Below, piece after piece: positions 46,178 to 62,119 of a DNA stretch of 64,000 bases. The stretch is from Clarkia xantiana subsp. parviflora. Taxonomy: Eukaryota; Streptophyta; Magnoliopsida; Myrtales; Onagraceae. Position 1 is the first letter of the stretch; each line of letters starts with the position of its first letter. The stretch covers positions 17,262,452 through 17,326,451 of the forward strand of contig JAPTYO010000002.1 in the NCBI GenBank assembly GCA_036873135.1, read 5' to 3'. Under the pieces are notes generated by a model, which saw nothing but the letters and a program-made list of their open reading frames with translations, was not told the origin of the DNA and ran no database searches. Both the position numbers and the translations under genes were made by a program.

Positions 46178-46679
46178 GGGTTAAGAAGTCTTTTGGTCCA
46201 TGATGTTTGACCATTTTTTGTTTTGGTCTATGATATTTTTTTTTGCCTAGTTTTTGTACCATATTTTTCTAGTTTTGGTCCGACCGTTACATTCTGTCCA
46301 TTTTTTTCGGTTAAGTGGCATGTGCAAGTTACGTGATCCACCCTAAACTTTCAATTTTATTCAAATTTGGATAAATTGACCCATTGAATTAGGTTTAGGG
46401 TGTCAATTTCCAAAAAATTGACATATTAAACCTAGGACAATTCGCCCAAATTGAACTAGGTTTAGGGTGTCAATTCCCCCAAATTTGAACAAAATTGAAA
46501 GTTTAGGAGGATCACGTGACTTGCACATGCCACTTAACGGAAAAAAATGGACGGAATATAACGGTCGGACCAAAACTAGAAAAATCTGCAAACATATTGT
46601 ACCAAAACTAGGAAAAAAAACATCATTGACCAAAACCTAGAAGTGGTCAAACATCATGGACCAAAAGACATGTTAACCT
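46178..46679. mobile_element. Mutator-like foldback element, about 500 bp
   Basis: Begins GGGTTAAGAAGTCTTTTGGT and ends with the complement ccaaaagacatgttaacct. Inverted repeats contain catgatgtttgacca, ccgttacattctgtcc and ggcatgtgcaagttacgtgat. The right counterpart cacgtgacttgcacatgcca matches the subterminal word of the 44435 element. Flanks ttaaaaata and ttaattatt are only a weak 9-bp duplication (6 of 9). Confidence 0.78.
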
Positions 46680-47087
46680 TTAATTATTGTATTTTCAATA
46701 TTGCCCCACTAATAGCCCCGGCTATGGACCTCGCTTCAGTCACGCTACGGAATCGTCCCGCTTTCCTTAAATAGTAAGGTCAGAAAGCGGTTATATATGT
46801 CTTAAATTATTAAAATTAAATAAAAATGTATAATTACCTGCTCAACAGGTTGCAGGTTTTTTATACTTTTTTTCACTTTTAGTTTAAATCGATCATAACT
46901 TTCGTTTTATAAGACCAAATTATTCACGGTCAGTTGTGTTGTATTCGTTATTTTACGAGTTTCGATTCAAGATCCATATTGATATATCTCTTTGTAATCT
47001 ATTCAGCTCACAACTGTGTTACAAGCCACACGTGCAAGTTCTATTATTTTTTCAAAAATATACATGCTTTAATTTTTTTCTTAACGC

Positions 47088-48546
47088 TAGGGCTGTAAAC
47101 GAGTCGAGTCGAGTAGAGTATCTGACAAGCTCGACTCGACTCATTTTACTCGAGCTCAAACTCGACTGAGCCTTAATTTTTTGAGATCTAGCTCAACTCG
47201 GTGTCATACTCGACAAGTTCGAGTTCGACTTGACTCGACTCGATAAAGTTACAAAAAATCAATTAATTAATAAATAGTGTATCTTAGCTCGAGCTCGAAC
47301 TCGACTCGATTAGGCTTTTGACTCGAACTCGACTTGAACTCAACATATACATATATAAAATTATTATTTAAATATCGAAAACTTGAGCTCAAACTCAACT
47401 CAAATAGGAAAAATAAAAAAACTCGATTAGGCTCACGAGCCGAGTTTTTACCAAAATAGGGCTAAATTGACAACCAAATACAAATATAGGCTAGAAAAAA
47501 AAATTATTGATAAATTTAGGGCTGGCCGGGTTCCCCCAACCCGGCCTAAGAAAAAAAATAAAAATTATATGCTTGGCCGGGTCCCCCAGAACCCGGCCAA
47601 CTGTTTATCTTTTTTTTTTTTTTTGTAATTTATTTATTTAAGTCAAATTCAAAAAAAAAAAAAAAAAAAAAATTAACCCATTATTTATTTCTTTATATAT
47701 ACAACCTTAACTATCTAACTCATGGCCAATACGCGTAGTCAAGGCTCATGGACCAATACGGGCGGAACCGATTAGAGTTCGAAGATTTTTGACCGTGAAT
47801 AGTATTTTTCGGGCGGACGTTCGGATTTTGGCACGTGAATATTTTTTTTTCGATCGAAAACGGGTTTCCGGTTCAAAATTACGGCTACGCCGTGTAATAC
47901 GCTCCTTTTTGGCCAAATTCCATCATTTGAGGCCTCATAATCGCGTTTTATGTTATTTCGGGAGTTTTGTGACTTTGAACCGGAAACCCGTTTTCGATCG
48001 AAAAACACTATTCACGTGCCAAAATCCGAACGTCCGCCCGAAAAACACTATTCACGGTAAAAAATCTTCGAACTCTAATCAGTTCCGCCCGTATTGGTCC
48101 ATGAGCCTTGACTACGCGTATTGGCCATGAGTTAGATAGTTAAGGTTGTATATATAAAGAAATAAATAATGGGTTAATTTTTTTTTTTTTTGAATTTGAC
48201 TTAAATAAATAAATTACAAAAAAAAAAAGATAAACAGTTGGCCGGGTCCCCAGAACCCGGCCAAGCATATAATTTTTTTTTTCTTTGGCCGGGTTGGGGG
48301 AACCCGGCCAGCCCTAAATTTGTCAATAATTTTTTTTTCTAGCCTATATTTGTATTTGGTTGTCAATTTAGCCCTATTTTGGTCAAAAACTCCTCACGAG
48401 CCTCTCAAGTCGAGTACCAGTGAACTCGAACTCGACTCAGCTTTAGAAAAAGCTCGACTAAACTCAAAATTAGCGAGTCGAATTTGAATATCGACTGAGC
48501 CGATCTCGAGCAGCTCACGAGTAGCTTGACTCGTTTGCACCCCCTA
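47088..48546. mobile_element. hAT-type element with ctcgac-rich ends, carrying a nested foldback
   Basis: Ends are TAGGGCTGTAAACGAGTCGAG at 47088 and the complement gactcgtttgcaccccctA at 48546, flanked by perfect 8-bp duplications CTTAACGC (47080-47087 and 48547-48554). Subterminal regions are dense in gagtcgag and ctcgactc words. An independent element (47442-48392) is nested in it; without that and its duplication the hAT element would be about 500 bp. No transposase coding. Confidence 0.9.
47442..48392. mobile_element. Near-perfect foldback element nested in the hAT element
   Basis: Ends gagtttttaccaaaataggg and complement, flanked by 10-bp duplications CTCACGAGCC (47432-47441 and 48393-48402), in the Mutator-like range of 9-11 bp. 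The arms (about 47442-47880 and 47975-48392) are almost perfect complements around a loop of about 90 bp. Arms contain ggccgggttcccccaacccgg and ggccgggtcccccagaaccc, themselves small hairpins, and long A- and T-runs. The paired frames on the two strands arise from the palindrome. Confidence 0.9.
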
Positions 48547-48613
48547 CTTAACGCATTAGAATTTTACAACTCAATTAAAAATCGAGTGTTAACACATTAA
48601 TCAATGTAACATG

Positions 48614-48840
48614 TAGGGCTGTAAAGGAGCCGAGTCGAGCTGAGTATCTGGCAAGCTCGACTCGACTCGAGTCATTGTACTCGAACTCGACCGAACCTAA
48701 ATTTTACAAACTCGAGCTTGACTCGGTGCCATACTCGACGAGCTCATTCTCGGCTCGACTCGACTCGCCAACTTTAAATTGTTCAATTAAATCATGAAAT
48801 TGTGTATCTTAGATCGAGCTCGAACTCGGTTTGAATTGAA
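48614..48840. mobile_element. Fragment of a second ctcgac-rich hAT-type element
   Basis: tagggctgtaaaggagccgag at 48614 is a diverged copy of the 47088 left end, and the following ctcgactcgactcgag words keep the same order for about 200 bp before fading into AT-rich sequence. No right end was found, so it is truncated. Confidence 0.7.
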
Positions 48841-49658
48841 TATATATATATTATGCTAGTTATATATAAACTTTTGTTAAGTTATATATATTATAAAGAC
48901 TCCTGCATATAAATATTTTGTCAAAGTAATGTAAGTATAATATCAAATTAAAATTTTAATGTAAATATTCTCATAAATATATTAATTATATGCAAATGTA
49001 ATTTTGTATTAATTAGTTATGGTTTGATTTAAAAAATTAATATATGTGGTAATATTATTTATAATATAAACTTGGGTGTAGTTTCTAATTTTGCAAAAAC
49101 TAACATGTGTAATATAACTTATAATATAAAAAATAAATGTAATTTAAATTTTTTCAAAAAAATTAAATATGATTTTTATTTTTTAAGATATTTTATTATT
49201 TTGTCTTAAATAACCTTCTTGATAGGTTACAAGTTTAAGTAATTAAATTATTTTCTAAGCTATTACAACAAACTTTCATTTTTTAATTTTAGATTACTAT
49301 ATTTAGTAGGCGTGATCATTCCGTAGCTGAATATAAGAATTTTCCCCAATTTGAATTGAGAGTTGAACGAGTCACATGTCCAACACGTAAGTAAATTATT
49401 AGCTTTTCTTTGGTCAATTAAATAAATTGCTTAGTGATATTCCAACAGTCAAACAAAATGCTAATTATTTTCTACGTCAAGTGCCCAATAATTTCGTACA
49501 AGAAAGACGTAATTCCAGAGCTATCAATTTGTAACATATAACTCTAATATATTCAATGAAGGATTTTTTACAGATTATTACTGCTAATAAATTTTGGTCA
49601 ATGCTTTAGAATGCCTTTTCGCTTACTCATTAACTTTTTCACATTTGTTTAAATTTTT
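48841..49658. other. AT-rich stretch without recognised features
   Basis: Nothing beyond short A- and T-runs and tatatata tracts is seen. No gene, RNA gene or bounded transposon supported. Confidence 0.5.
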
Positions 49659-51037
49659 GGGTTAAGAACCATAAGCTGTCTGAAGTTTGCCACATGTGAG
49701 ATTTTGGTGTCTGAAGTTTAAAAAGACAGTCTCAGGTTTCATTTTTGTTGAAATTTGGTGTCTCGGTGTGATTACTTTAGAGAAGTCAATCATGACGAAA
49801 CCGACTGTCAAATAGGAGCTCTCATGCACGCTCACTGCTCGTCACCTTGCCGGGACCGTCACCTAAGAAGGCGGCCACATCCAAGCAAGTAAATATCGCT
49901 CTATTGTCGTTGAAAATCACTCCATACCAGTGTTATCAGAACCGAACCGGGCATCGGACCGGTAAGGACACCGGTTTCCGGTTTGGCCGGTTCGACCCGG
50001 TTCGAACCCGATCCGACCGGTATGATGTTATAACATATATTATTTTTTTTCGAAGTTGATGATACCAGAGAAGACCAGCCCAGCATATATCGTCTTCTTC
50101 AAGAAGAAAGACCACACAAGACCAGACCTTCACCATCTCTCCCCCTTCGCATCCCATCCACCGTAACTCTATTCTCCCTCCACCTCCCCAAGTACCAACC
50201 ATGATCATTAAGCTCGGATTTCCTTTCGTGAAGACAAATCTATGTTGAATCGACAACATATTAGAGCAACCACCGCTGCCCCAGCAATCATTTGGTAATT
50301 GCTTCCCCGATGTTGGTGTATTCTTTGGTGACTCGAGGGATGATGAGCCTGATGGCTCTGATAATCCATGGTAGTCAGATTCGATGGGTCGATTGGATTC
50401 TGATGATCCACATGAGTGACTCGAGGGTTGAAATCCCCCAAAATACCATGGGCGGGTACAGTTGAGGAATGGGTTGCTTGATCTGATGCGCCCACTTAAG
50501 CAATGTTAGATGCGACGCTTGGAAATCAATTAGAGTGAAGGCGGCTGGAGCTGGACTTCGATTAGGGTTTGTAATTTTTTTTTAAGAGTGTGAACCGGCA
50601 AACCGGTGAACCGCCCGGTTCACTAAAAATCGGACGGGTCGCCAAAAAACCGGCTATTGAACCGGATTCGCTTACATCCTCCGGAATTACTTGAACCGGA
50701 CTGTTAAGGTCACCGGTTCCGGTTCGAACCCGGTCGGATCGCCGGTCCGGTCCGGTTCTGAAAACACTGCTCCATACTACTCTCCTGGAAACCTTTTCTT
50801 TCAGATGTTCAACTATTGTGAGAAATTTTGCGATCTTATAAAAAGTAAAGTGTAATGGATTATGAGTGAGTGAATGGGTCGATAAAACTGTTTGAAGGGA
50901 GAGGAAAAGACGCACGAATACACCAAGTTTCAACAAAAATGAAACTTGGAACGGTCAATTTCAACATTTTAAACTTCAGACACCAAAATCTCACATGGAG
51001 CAAATATCTAAGTTTATAGGCTCTTAAGTCTTAACCC
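49659..51037. mobile_element. Mutator-like foldback element carrying a nested hAT element
   Basis: Begins GGGTTAAGAACCATAAGC and ends gctcttaagtcttaaCCC. The inverted ends share ttttggtgtctgaagttt and the complement. Its left part (ggtgtctcggtgtgattac through ccgggaccgtcacctaag and tggccacatcc-like words) is related to 18869-19309. A hAT element with its own duplication sits in the middle; removing it leaves about 530 bp, close to the 441-bp relative. No 9-bp duplication was evident in the T-rich flanks. Confidence 0.75.
49928..50769. mobile_element. hAT-type element with CAGTGTT ends, nested
   Basis: Ends CAGTGTTATCAGAACCG at 49928 and complement ctgaaaaCACTG at 50769, with perfect 8-bp duplications CTCCATAC (49920-49927 and 50770-50777). 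Both subterminal regions are rich in ccggttcgaacccggt-type words. No transposase frame. The middle part (about 50060-50560) has more balanced composition but no recognised exon. Confidence 0.92.
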
Positions 51038-52137
51038 TTTTCTTAATCAAATAACAAAAGAACAGGACTAGAGTTAGATACACTGATATAGAAGTCAGAG
51101 GAATCATTGCCCCCAAACTTTTCATAATTCTTAATAGCTACCCTCAAAGATGTATATGTTTCAGTTTTGGCGCCTACTAGGTGATTCGAGTCAATGGACC
51201 CTAAATACTTAAAACACTTAACAATAATCTCAGTTTTGTCAGCACCAATGACACATAAACAAGCAAGCTGCACATAACTATACTCATCTAGAACCACACT
51301 TCATCATTTCCTTCCACATCAACAGACCATGTTAATTCTATTCCAAATATCATCCGTTTACTACGAAACTCGAGGAGAATTTACAGCATAAATCAATCGA
51401 ACAAATCCAATGGAGGTTTCAAGATCCCCACAAAACCGTATATCAATAGCTTAGTCAGCAAGTAACAGCCTCTATAGTGGAACACCAGCATTTCCTCTTC
51501 TCTATTCATCATATCAGTGAAGAGCTTAAAGGAGTGGAGTCTTTCTCTTGCCATGGAGGACATCGGACAGTCTCTGAATTATCAGTCTAGCAAAGCAAGT
51601 TTGGCCAACCACCAATCTAAGAATCAGTACAACTATACATGACTACGACTACGATTATGAAAGAAGTGGCGAACTACACTGAGCAACAAGGAAAGTACAT
51701 AAGAGAGTTGTTACACCAATTTTGTTGAAGAGTTCAACTTGTTGCATAGAGTAATATAGAACCAGATTTGGTTCTTCTCCATTTCACTTCAAATGGACTT
51801 ACCCCATTTCACAATCATAACATAGTTCTGAGTTTAATCAATGGATGAATTCTTTTCATTCAAAACTTAATATATGCATATATATTACTAAAAATATAAT
51901 TATGTAGCAGAAACTCATCCATTGATCATACCCAGAATTAAGTCATAACTGTAAGTCCATTTTTTTTACCAAATGTAGAGGATCCAAGCCATGTAACACA
52001 CAATGATTTGCATCAAAATTTAAGCTTTGAATTAAAGAAAATACAAGCCACTTTTAGCTAAATGCCTGTACCGTTTTTTTTTTTTTTTTTTTTTTTGCAT
52101 GAGTTGAGAAACAGCATATACACTCACCGAATTTAAC
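51038..52137. other. Intergenic and 3' side of PDAT1
   Basis: The part nearest 52138 is the presumed 3' untranslated region of the minus-strand PDAT1 gene, with a 26-base T-run at about 52073-52096. An 84-codon minus-strand frame at 51043-51297 begins with GTG right after a stop and resembles no family I know, so it is not called. Nothing else recognised. Confidence 0.45.
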
Positions 52138-55100
52138 CTAAAGCTTCAAGTCGATCCTCTCAGACCACTTGAAGATATCAGAGTACACTCGGTCGCCACC
52201 CAGTTCCTCCCCCGTGGCCCCCGCAGCCACCCTTAAAACATCCTCAATCAAAGCAAAGTTCCCCATGATGTCCACGTGGGCCCCACTTTGGGTCCCGCGG
52301 CCCTCGAGCAAGTTAGCTGGAGGGGCATGATCGTACTCCCTTATGTAAGTCTTTATACCTGAAGGGTTAAATCGGGTATTCCCTCTCCACCCTTTTGCAC
52401 ACATGAAACCCGCACTTAAGACAGGGACGGTTTCATCCCCATCAATGGAGAAAACACCACCGTGGAGACATGAGTCGTCGCCTGAGCCTTCTGCAGAGGA
52501 GTCTATCTGGAAGGGAATATAGCACTCTGAGGCAGGGGTTAACTTGTAGACATAAGCTCGTTCCGTTGGAATACCAACGCCATACATGGAATATATCTCC
52601 ATATCAGGAGCATTTGGTAATCTATGAAAAATGGGAAGGGCATTGTAGATATAAGGAGAACAATCGAGTCTATAGCTGACTTGAACTTATGGTAAAAAAA
52701 AAATTGCACTAAAAGGGGTTTTTTTTAATTATTTTGCTGCAAAGAAAAAGGAAAAATCATTGCCATGAAATTTGCGAGTTGCAGTGAGGAGGGAGTAAGA
52801 CTGTGTTTGATAGCTGCAAAAATGGGATACCTTCCATTTCCATACTCTTGTAGTACCCAAATTATTAGTTTTTGCTTCTCGACAAACTTCTTCATTACCC
52901 AGTTTTATTTTATTTACTTTACTTAAAAAAAGGCTTTAAAGGAACAGGTAGTAAAACATAATAAAGCAAGTTAAGAGCAAAAAGGCACTTTATATGGGTA
53001 AACTCCATACTGCTTTCGTAAATAAGTCTGTGAATGTAAAAGACCAAACCAAACCAGTTTTTATAACTACAAGTGAAAAGTGAGTGGCTTACTTTGTTTC
53101 TAATGGATTTGACCAGTACTTGTGATGTTGATACTTGGGGTCATCCAAATCATCGGCAATTCCATATGAGAAATGAGAACTTCCACGCTTCATCATCTTC
53201 GGAGCAACAAAGTGCAGCAGATCTAACATCGATCCAGCCGTATAGACTTTGTAGTCAGCAATTGCTTTAACACCACCGATTCCCATGTCATGATACTCTG
53301 TCCAGACATCACATCTAGTGTGATTAACAAGGGATTGGCCCTTTATTGCACCCTGAAAAACCAAATAATCGAACTATAACTCAATTTAAGAAAAATAAAA
53401 AAGAAGAAAAAAATAAAAAGAATACCCGGAAATCAGTTCTGTCAATATTTGAGGAATGGATCTCAGCAGTCTCTTTCCCGAATGAGATTAACCTGCCATA
53501 CTTGACACCTTTTTTATGTGTAACCAATTTTTCCTTTTCACCATTTCCCGTATTGTTGCTCTTCCACCGTCTGATCTTCTTACAAGCATACTCTCCTTCA
53601 GGCGACCAATCAAGGCCACCCCAAATAGTTTCCCCACCTTTTGGTATCATTGACATAGTTGAATCCCAAGTTCGGGTCATTCGCATCATATGTTGCAGAG
53701 TTTGAAGACCAAACACATCCTTATCAAATAGCGCACCAGGAGCAAAGGACCTGCAAAAGACAAGAACTAAAAGAAAATCACAATGACAGTTCTCAAATGA
53801 GCAATTTTGCAAAGTGTAATGAGAGTGAAAATAGTATCTTCTTCCGTTAATTATATTTTTTACTAAGTCAAATTATTTTTACCTAAAAAGGTAAAAATAA
53901 ATCAATTTTATGAAGTTTCACATTTTGTAGAACTTTCTTTCCCAAAGATTAAAAGCAGAATAAAATATATATCATGGCTTATACACATTATTGCATACTG
54001 AAATTTTAAACCTCTTTAGTTTTGCACACTAAACTATACTTAACTCATTATGCCATTATTGATTATTAACGCCTGACATTTTATGCATTATTTTGGTTTT
54101 GCTATTCAACTGAGATGCCAAAACCAAATGAAGCCGTAAAAGTTCAGTAGGAAACAATACATTGATTGAAGTTGATATGCAGAATTAAACAATTAATAGT
54201 GTAATAAAGTGAAAGATCATTCAATGAGCTAAGTTAAGTTCAGTAACTTTTAAAAAAATAAAAATAAAGAAGAACCTGACAAAAGCAATATCTTTTCCTT
54301 CAATGGAGAAGAGGCCAGCAACTGCTTTCGGAACTCCAAGAAATGGTCCACCAATATTCATGACTGCCTTGATATGCCTTGCACACCAATCCGACCCGCC
54401 TCCACCACCTAATGGCGCTGGTGCCTCAACCCATTTCATGAAATGCATGAAATATAAGACTCCCATTGAATGTGGAATCACAACCACTTTTTTTCCACCA
54501 TTTGTAGCTACCATCAGCTCTATGTTACTTTTTATTCTGCTGAGTGACTGGTCTCTGACCTGATCAGAAAATTTTCAGAAAAAATTAGAACAAGAAAATA
54601 AAAAATCAAAGAATTCAAAGAAGTATAGTGAAATCTACCTCAGTGTTCTGAAATGATAACCTCCAATCATATGCAGCCATGTACATGGTTTTCTCCTCGT
54701 ACCCAATTCGTGCCAAATTTGCGATCAAGACTGCCCAGACAAAATAACCAGGAGCAAAGTAATCTGCAGCCACAAGTCCAGATACAGGACGGACCCGTAT
54801 CCCAGATGAATCGAGCCCAGTTTCATTGTCTAATGACATATGCTCTACCCAGCATAACGGTCTACATGAGAAATTTATACATGATATCAAGTATGGTGAT
54901 AATAAATCATTCCTTTAATGATCAATGAATGAAACTAATTTATATACAACGCACTCAATGTGGCGACTTAGTTCTTGAAAACTGGGGAAAAAAATGGCAG
55001 TTTAACTAGTTTGATCACAAAGTAAAAGCTACATACAAAAGGATAAGTCCTCGGTTTGTTCTGGTGTTTTCTCATACAATCCATCCTATCAATCAAACTT

Positions 55101-56076
55101 CATACCACTGTTCTAATCTGAGTTGAAGGTGCAAACGAGCATCGAAGCGTGTCCAAAATGCTAATTTACTCACCAGAAGACAACTATGAGCTCCAGAGTT
55201 TCAACCTTTAAAATTCACATTACTCGTCATTGAAATTCCTAATCAAGGATATCTAGTAGATTCAACTGCAAAGACTCTAGAGATCAGAAAAGTTCATATG
55301 GATAACAGCTCCCGAATAAATCCATTTAATAATGTGGTGCACCAACCTCATATATCCAAAAAGCCACTTGCACTTTACAATGACATCACATTACTTCCCA
55401 ACAAACCCACTAATCTGCTGAATTAGCAAGTAAGAGCGTGAAATCAGAGAAAAGAGAGTGCCCTGATCAAATAAGAAAATCGTAGCAAGCATGAATCAAG
55501 AAACCAAACGCATGTACCAAATGACTTCAGAGAGTCCTCAAAAGAGAGGCAACTAAAAAGTGGAAGAAACTTTGAGCAGTTGTAAAGCAATTCCAATCTC
55601 GAGAATCGACATCAAAACGACAAACAATACCTTTTATAGAGTTCGCCGAAGGTTCCGCCCCAAAGTCGCTTCCTGAAGAGACCATCGGCACATTGGTGGC
55701 CCTCCCACAGCTCAAGGCCGCCGGTGACGATACCGGGGACGAAGACAACGGGGTGATTCACCGTTAATCCTTCTTTCTTGAGCTTAACCCCCGGCGGGTC
55801 AGGCATCGGCCCCGTGATCGCCTCCGTCACGTACTGCGGGAAGGACGCGGGCATCGCGTTGACGAGGAACAGAAGCAGCCACCAAATCGAGCATATGCAG
55901 CCCACGAACCAGCAGCATCCATCGAGACAGGTCCATCTGCTGCTGTTATAGGTGATGATGTTGTCTTTGTCTTTGCCTTTCTTCTTGGATTCCTTTAGTG
56001 GGTTGTCATTATCAGGCGGCGGCTGCGGCGGCTGAGCGGAGGAGGTGGAGGCCCTCCGTCGCCGCAGGAACGACAT
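52138..56076 (-). CDS. PDAT1: Phospholipid:diacylglycerol acyltransferase 1 (PDAT1)
   Basis: Moves an acyl group from the sn-2 position of a phospholipid to diacylglycerol, making triacylglycerol at the ER without acyl-CoA. Exons (high to low) 56076-55631, 54861-54639, 54559-54276, 53750-53426, 53352-53093 and 52621-52138 join in phase to 673 residues (Arabidopsis PDAT1 671). Visible parts: a basic cytosolic N-terminus (RRRR at 5-8, KKKGKDK at 31-37); one membrane segment at about 54-73; the LCAT-like lipase lid region GGLELWEGHQCADGLFRKRLWGG; the nucleophile in PHSMG, Ser254; Asp575 in DGDETVP; and His628 in SGAHVDIMG, giving the triad with the same spacing as the Arabidopsis enzyme. An in-frame ATG 66 bases upstream (56142) would add 22 residues; the ATG at 56076 fits the family start better. 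Repeats are absent from its introns. Confidence 0.97.
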
Positions 56077-56149
56077 GGTACGGGGCCGATGGAGGTGACC
56101 CAGGAGAGAAAACAGAGCGCAGCTTAGTGGGTGTTCATTCAAATGGTGT

Positions 56150-57250
56150 TTGATGAGGTCAGGAATAGTGGCTGGACTACTGATCCAGGCAGGTCGTCTT
56201 TCTCTCGGTCGGATTCAGTTTCAGATAGTTTAATTTAGTGTTAGCTTAGTAATCACAATATATATAGCGTAATATATATTATATTTGGTGTTTCCTTTCA
56301 TATTGTTCTGTTTATATTATTTATTTATTACCATTTATAACAACAGAGCATCTTTTGGTAAATAAAGAACAAAAAATTAACAATAGCTAGTAAGTTGGGT
56401 TACAGCACAATTATAATAATTACTACTATCTAACATAGCATAATTATACAGTTATAATATATTTTGGAATCGTATAGAATGTAGACGAAGATGATGACTT
56501 GGAAGTTATATGGAAGTCTCTAGCATGGACAGCAACATGGTCTTTTCGGAAAGCTAAAGGAAAAGTACCAACTTTTAATAGTTACAGTGTAGTATGGTAT
56601 AATGATTTATTACATCACTATTTAACTAAGAGTTTATATTTAAGTAAGAGTTTATGAATTTAAATTAAGCAGATATTGTAGAAATGAAAAAAATAAAAAT
56701 CATGTTCAGTATTTTATTATTATAAACTGACGCAAATAAATCTAAGTATTTAACAAAAACAAAAAAATAGTCAAGTAGTAAGCGCACAATATGTCTTCTT
56801 GATTACTAGGAACACTCGCCGAAGACAACTCCTTAACTTATATAATCCAACAAGTTAGATAGAAATTGTTTTTCTTGTATACATACTTCTTTACTAACTA
56901 ATATAAGGGAGTTGTTGTAATCTCTTCTTAAATTTTTTATCAATAATATAATCAAATAAACTACAGCAATAACTACAGAATTTGATAGAATACCACAATA
57001 AGATCGTAATGCAACATTACACCAATGCCTTAAACTAATAATAATATCAAGCGCAGAGCTTCAATAATAAGATTCTAATGTCTCAATGTATATATTTATT
57101 ATTATTATTATATGGGAAAAGACAAAAGTGTACCCGAATTACATTTGTAGGGACAAAACCTAAACCGAGACACGATAAAGATGGAACGAATTAAGACGAC
57201 TTACTAGAGAAGGCTTTAAATAGGTCTGAAATTGCAGATACAATCTTATT
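56150..57250. other. Intergenic between PDAT1 and RPS3
   Basis: AT-rich, with an (ATT)n tract at about 57095-57111. The part before 56300 is the PDAT1 upstream region, and the part after about 57250 is probably RPS3 3' untranslated region. No further gene recognised. Confidence 0.45.
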
Positions 57251-57501
57251 TTAATGATTTTTAAAAGGGACTACAGGAACCAAGGCTGGAACCTTAGGTA
57301 TGTTTTCTCTACATGATGTAGCAGATTCTCTATTTGCAAAGAAACCAACAATGCACTTCCAATAAAGTAGTATTAGGAATATAAAAACAACTTCAAAGCA
57401 GTCTGTTATCTCAAAGTTGCAACAACTATAACACAAACCAACAAGTTTTGTTTTACTAAAAGAAGTGCAAAACTCATAACAAACTATGATCTTAGACTTG
57501 T

Positions 57502-62119
<4,618 letters not shown>

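Noticed and set aside
47772..48130. Frames of 78 and 113 codons on opposite strands sharing FDRKRVSGSK-like words
   Set aside because: They mirror each other because the region is a near-perfect palindrome; not a gene pair.
51043..51297. 84-codon minus-strand frame near the PDAT1 3' side
   Set aside because: Starts with GTG just after a stop, no family resemblance, no splice partners found.
53381..53812. Unspliced 143-codon frame across PDAT1 exon 4
   Set aside because: The central part is the real exon; the ends are intron read-through (Phe/Leu-rich, from A-runs).
56077..56142. N-terminal 22-residue extension of PDAT1 from an upstream ATG
   Set aside because: The extension has no counterpart in the family, while the ATG at 56076 gives the usual short basic N-terminus. 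It cannot be fully excluded without transcript ends.
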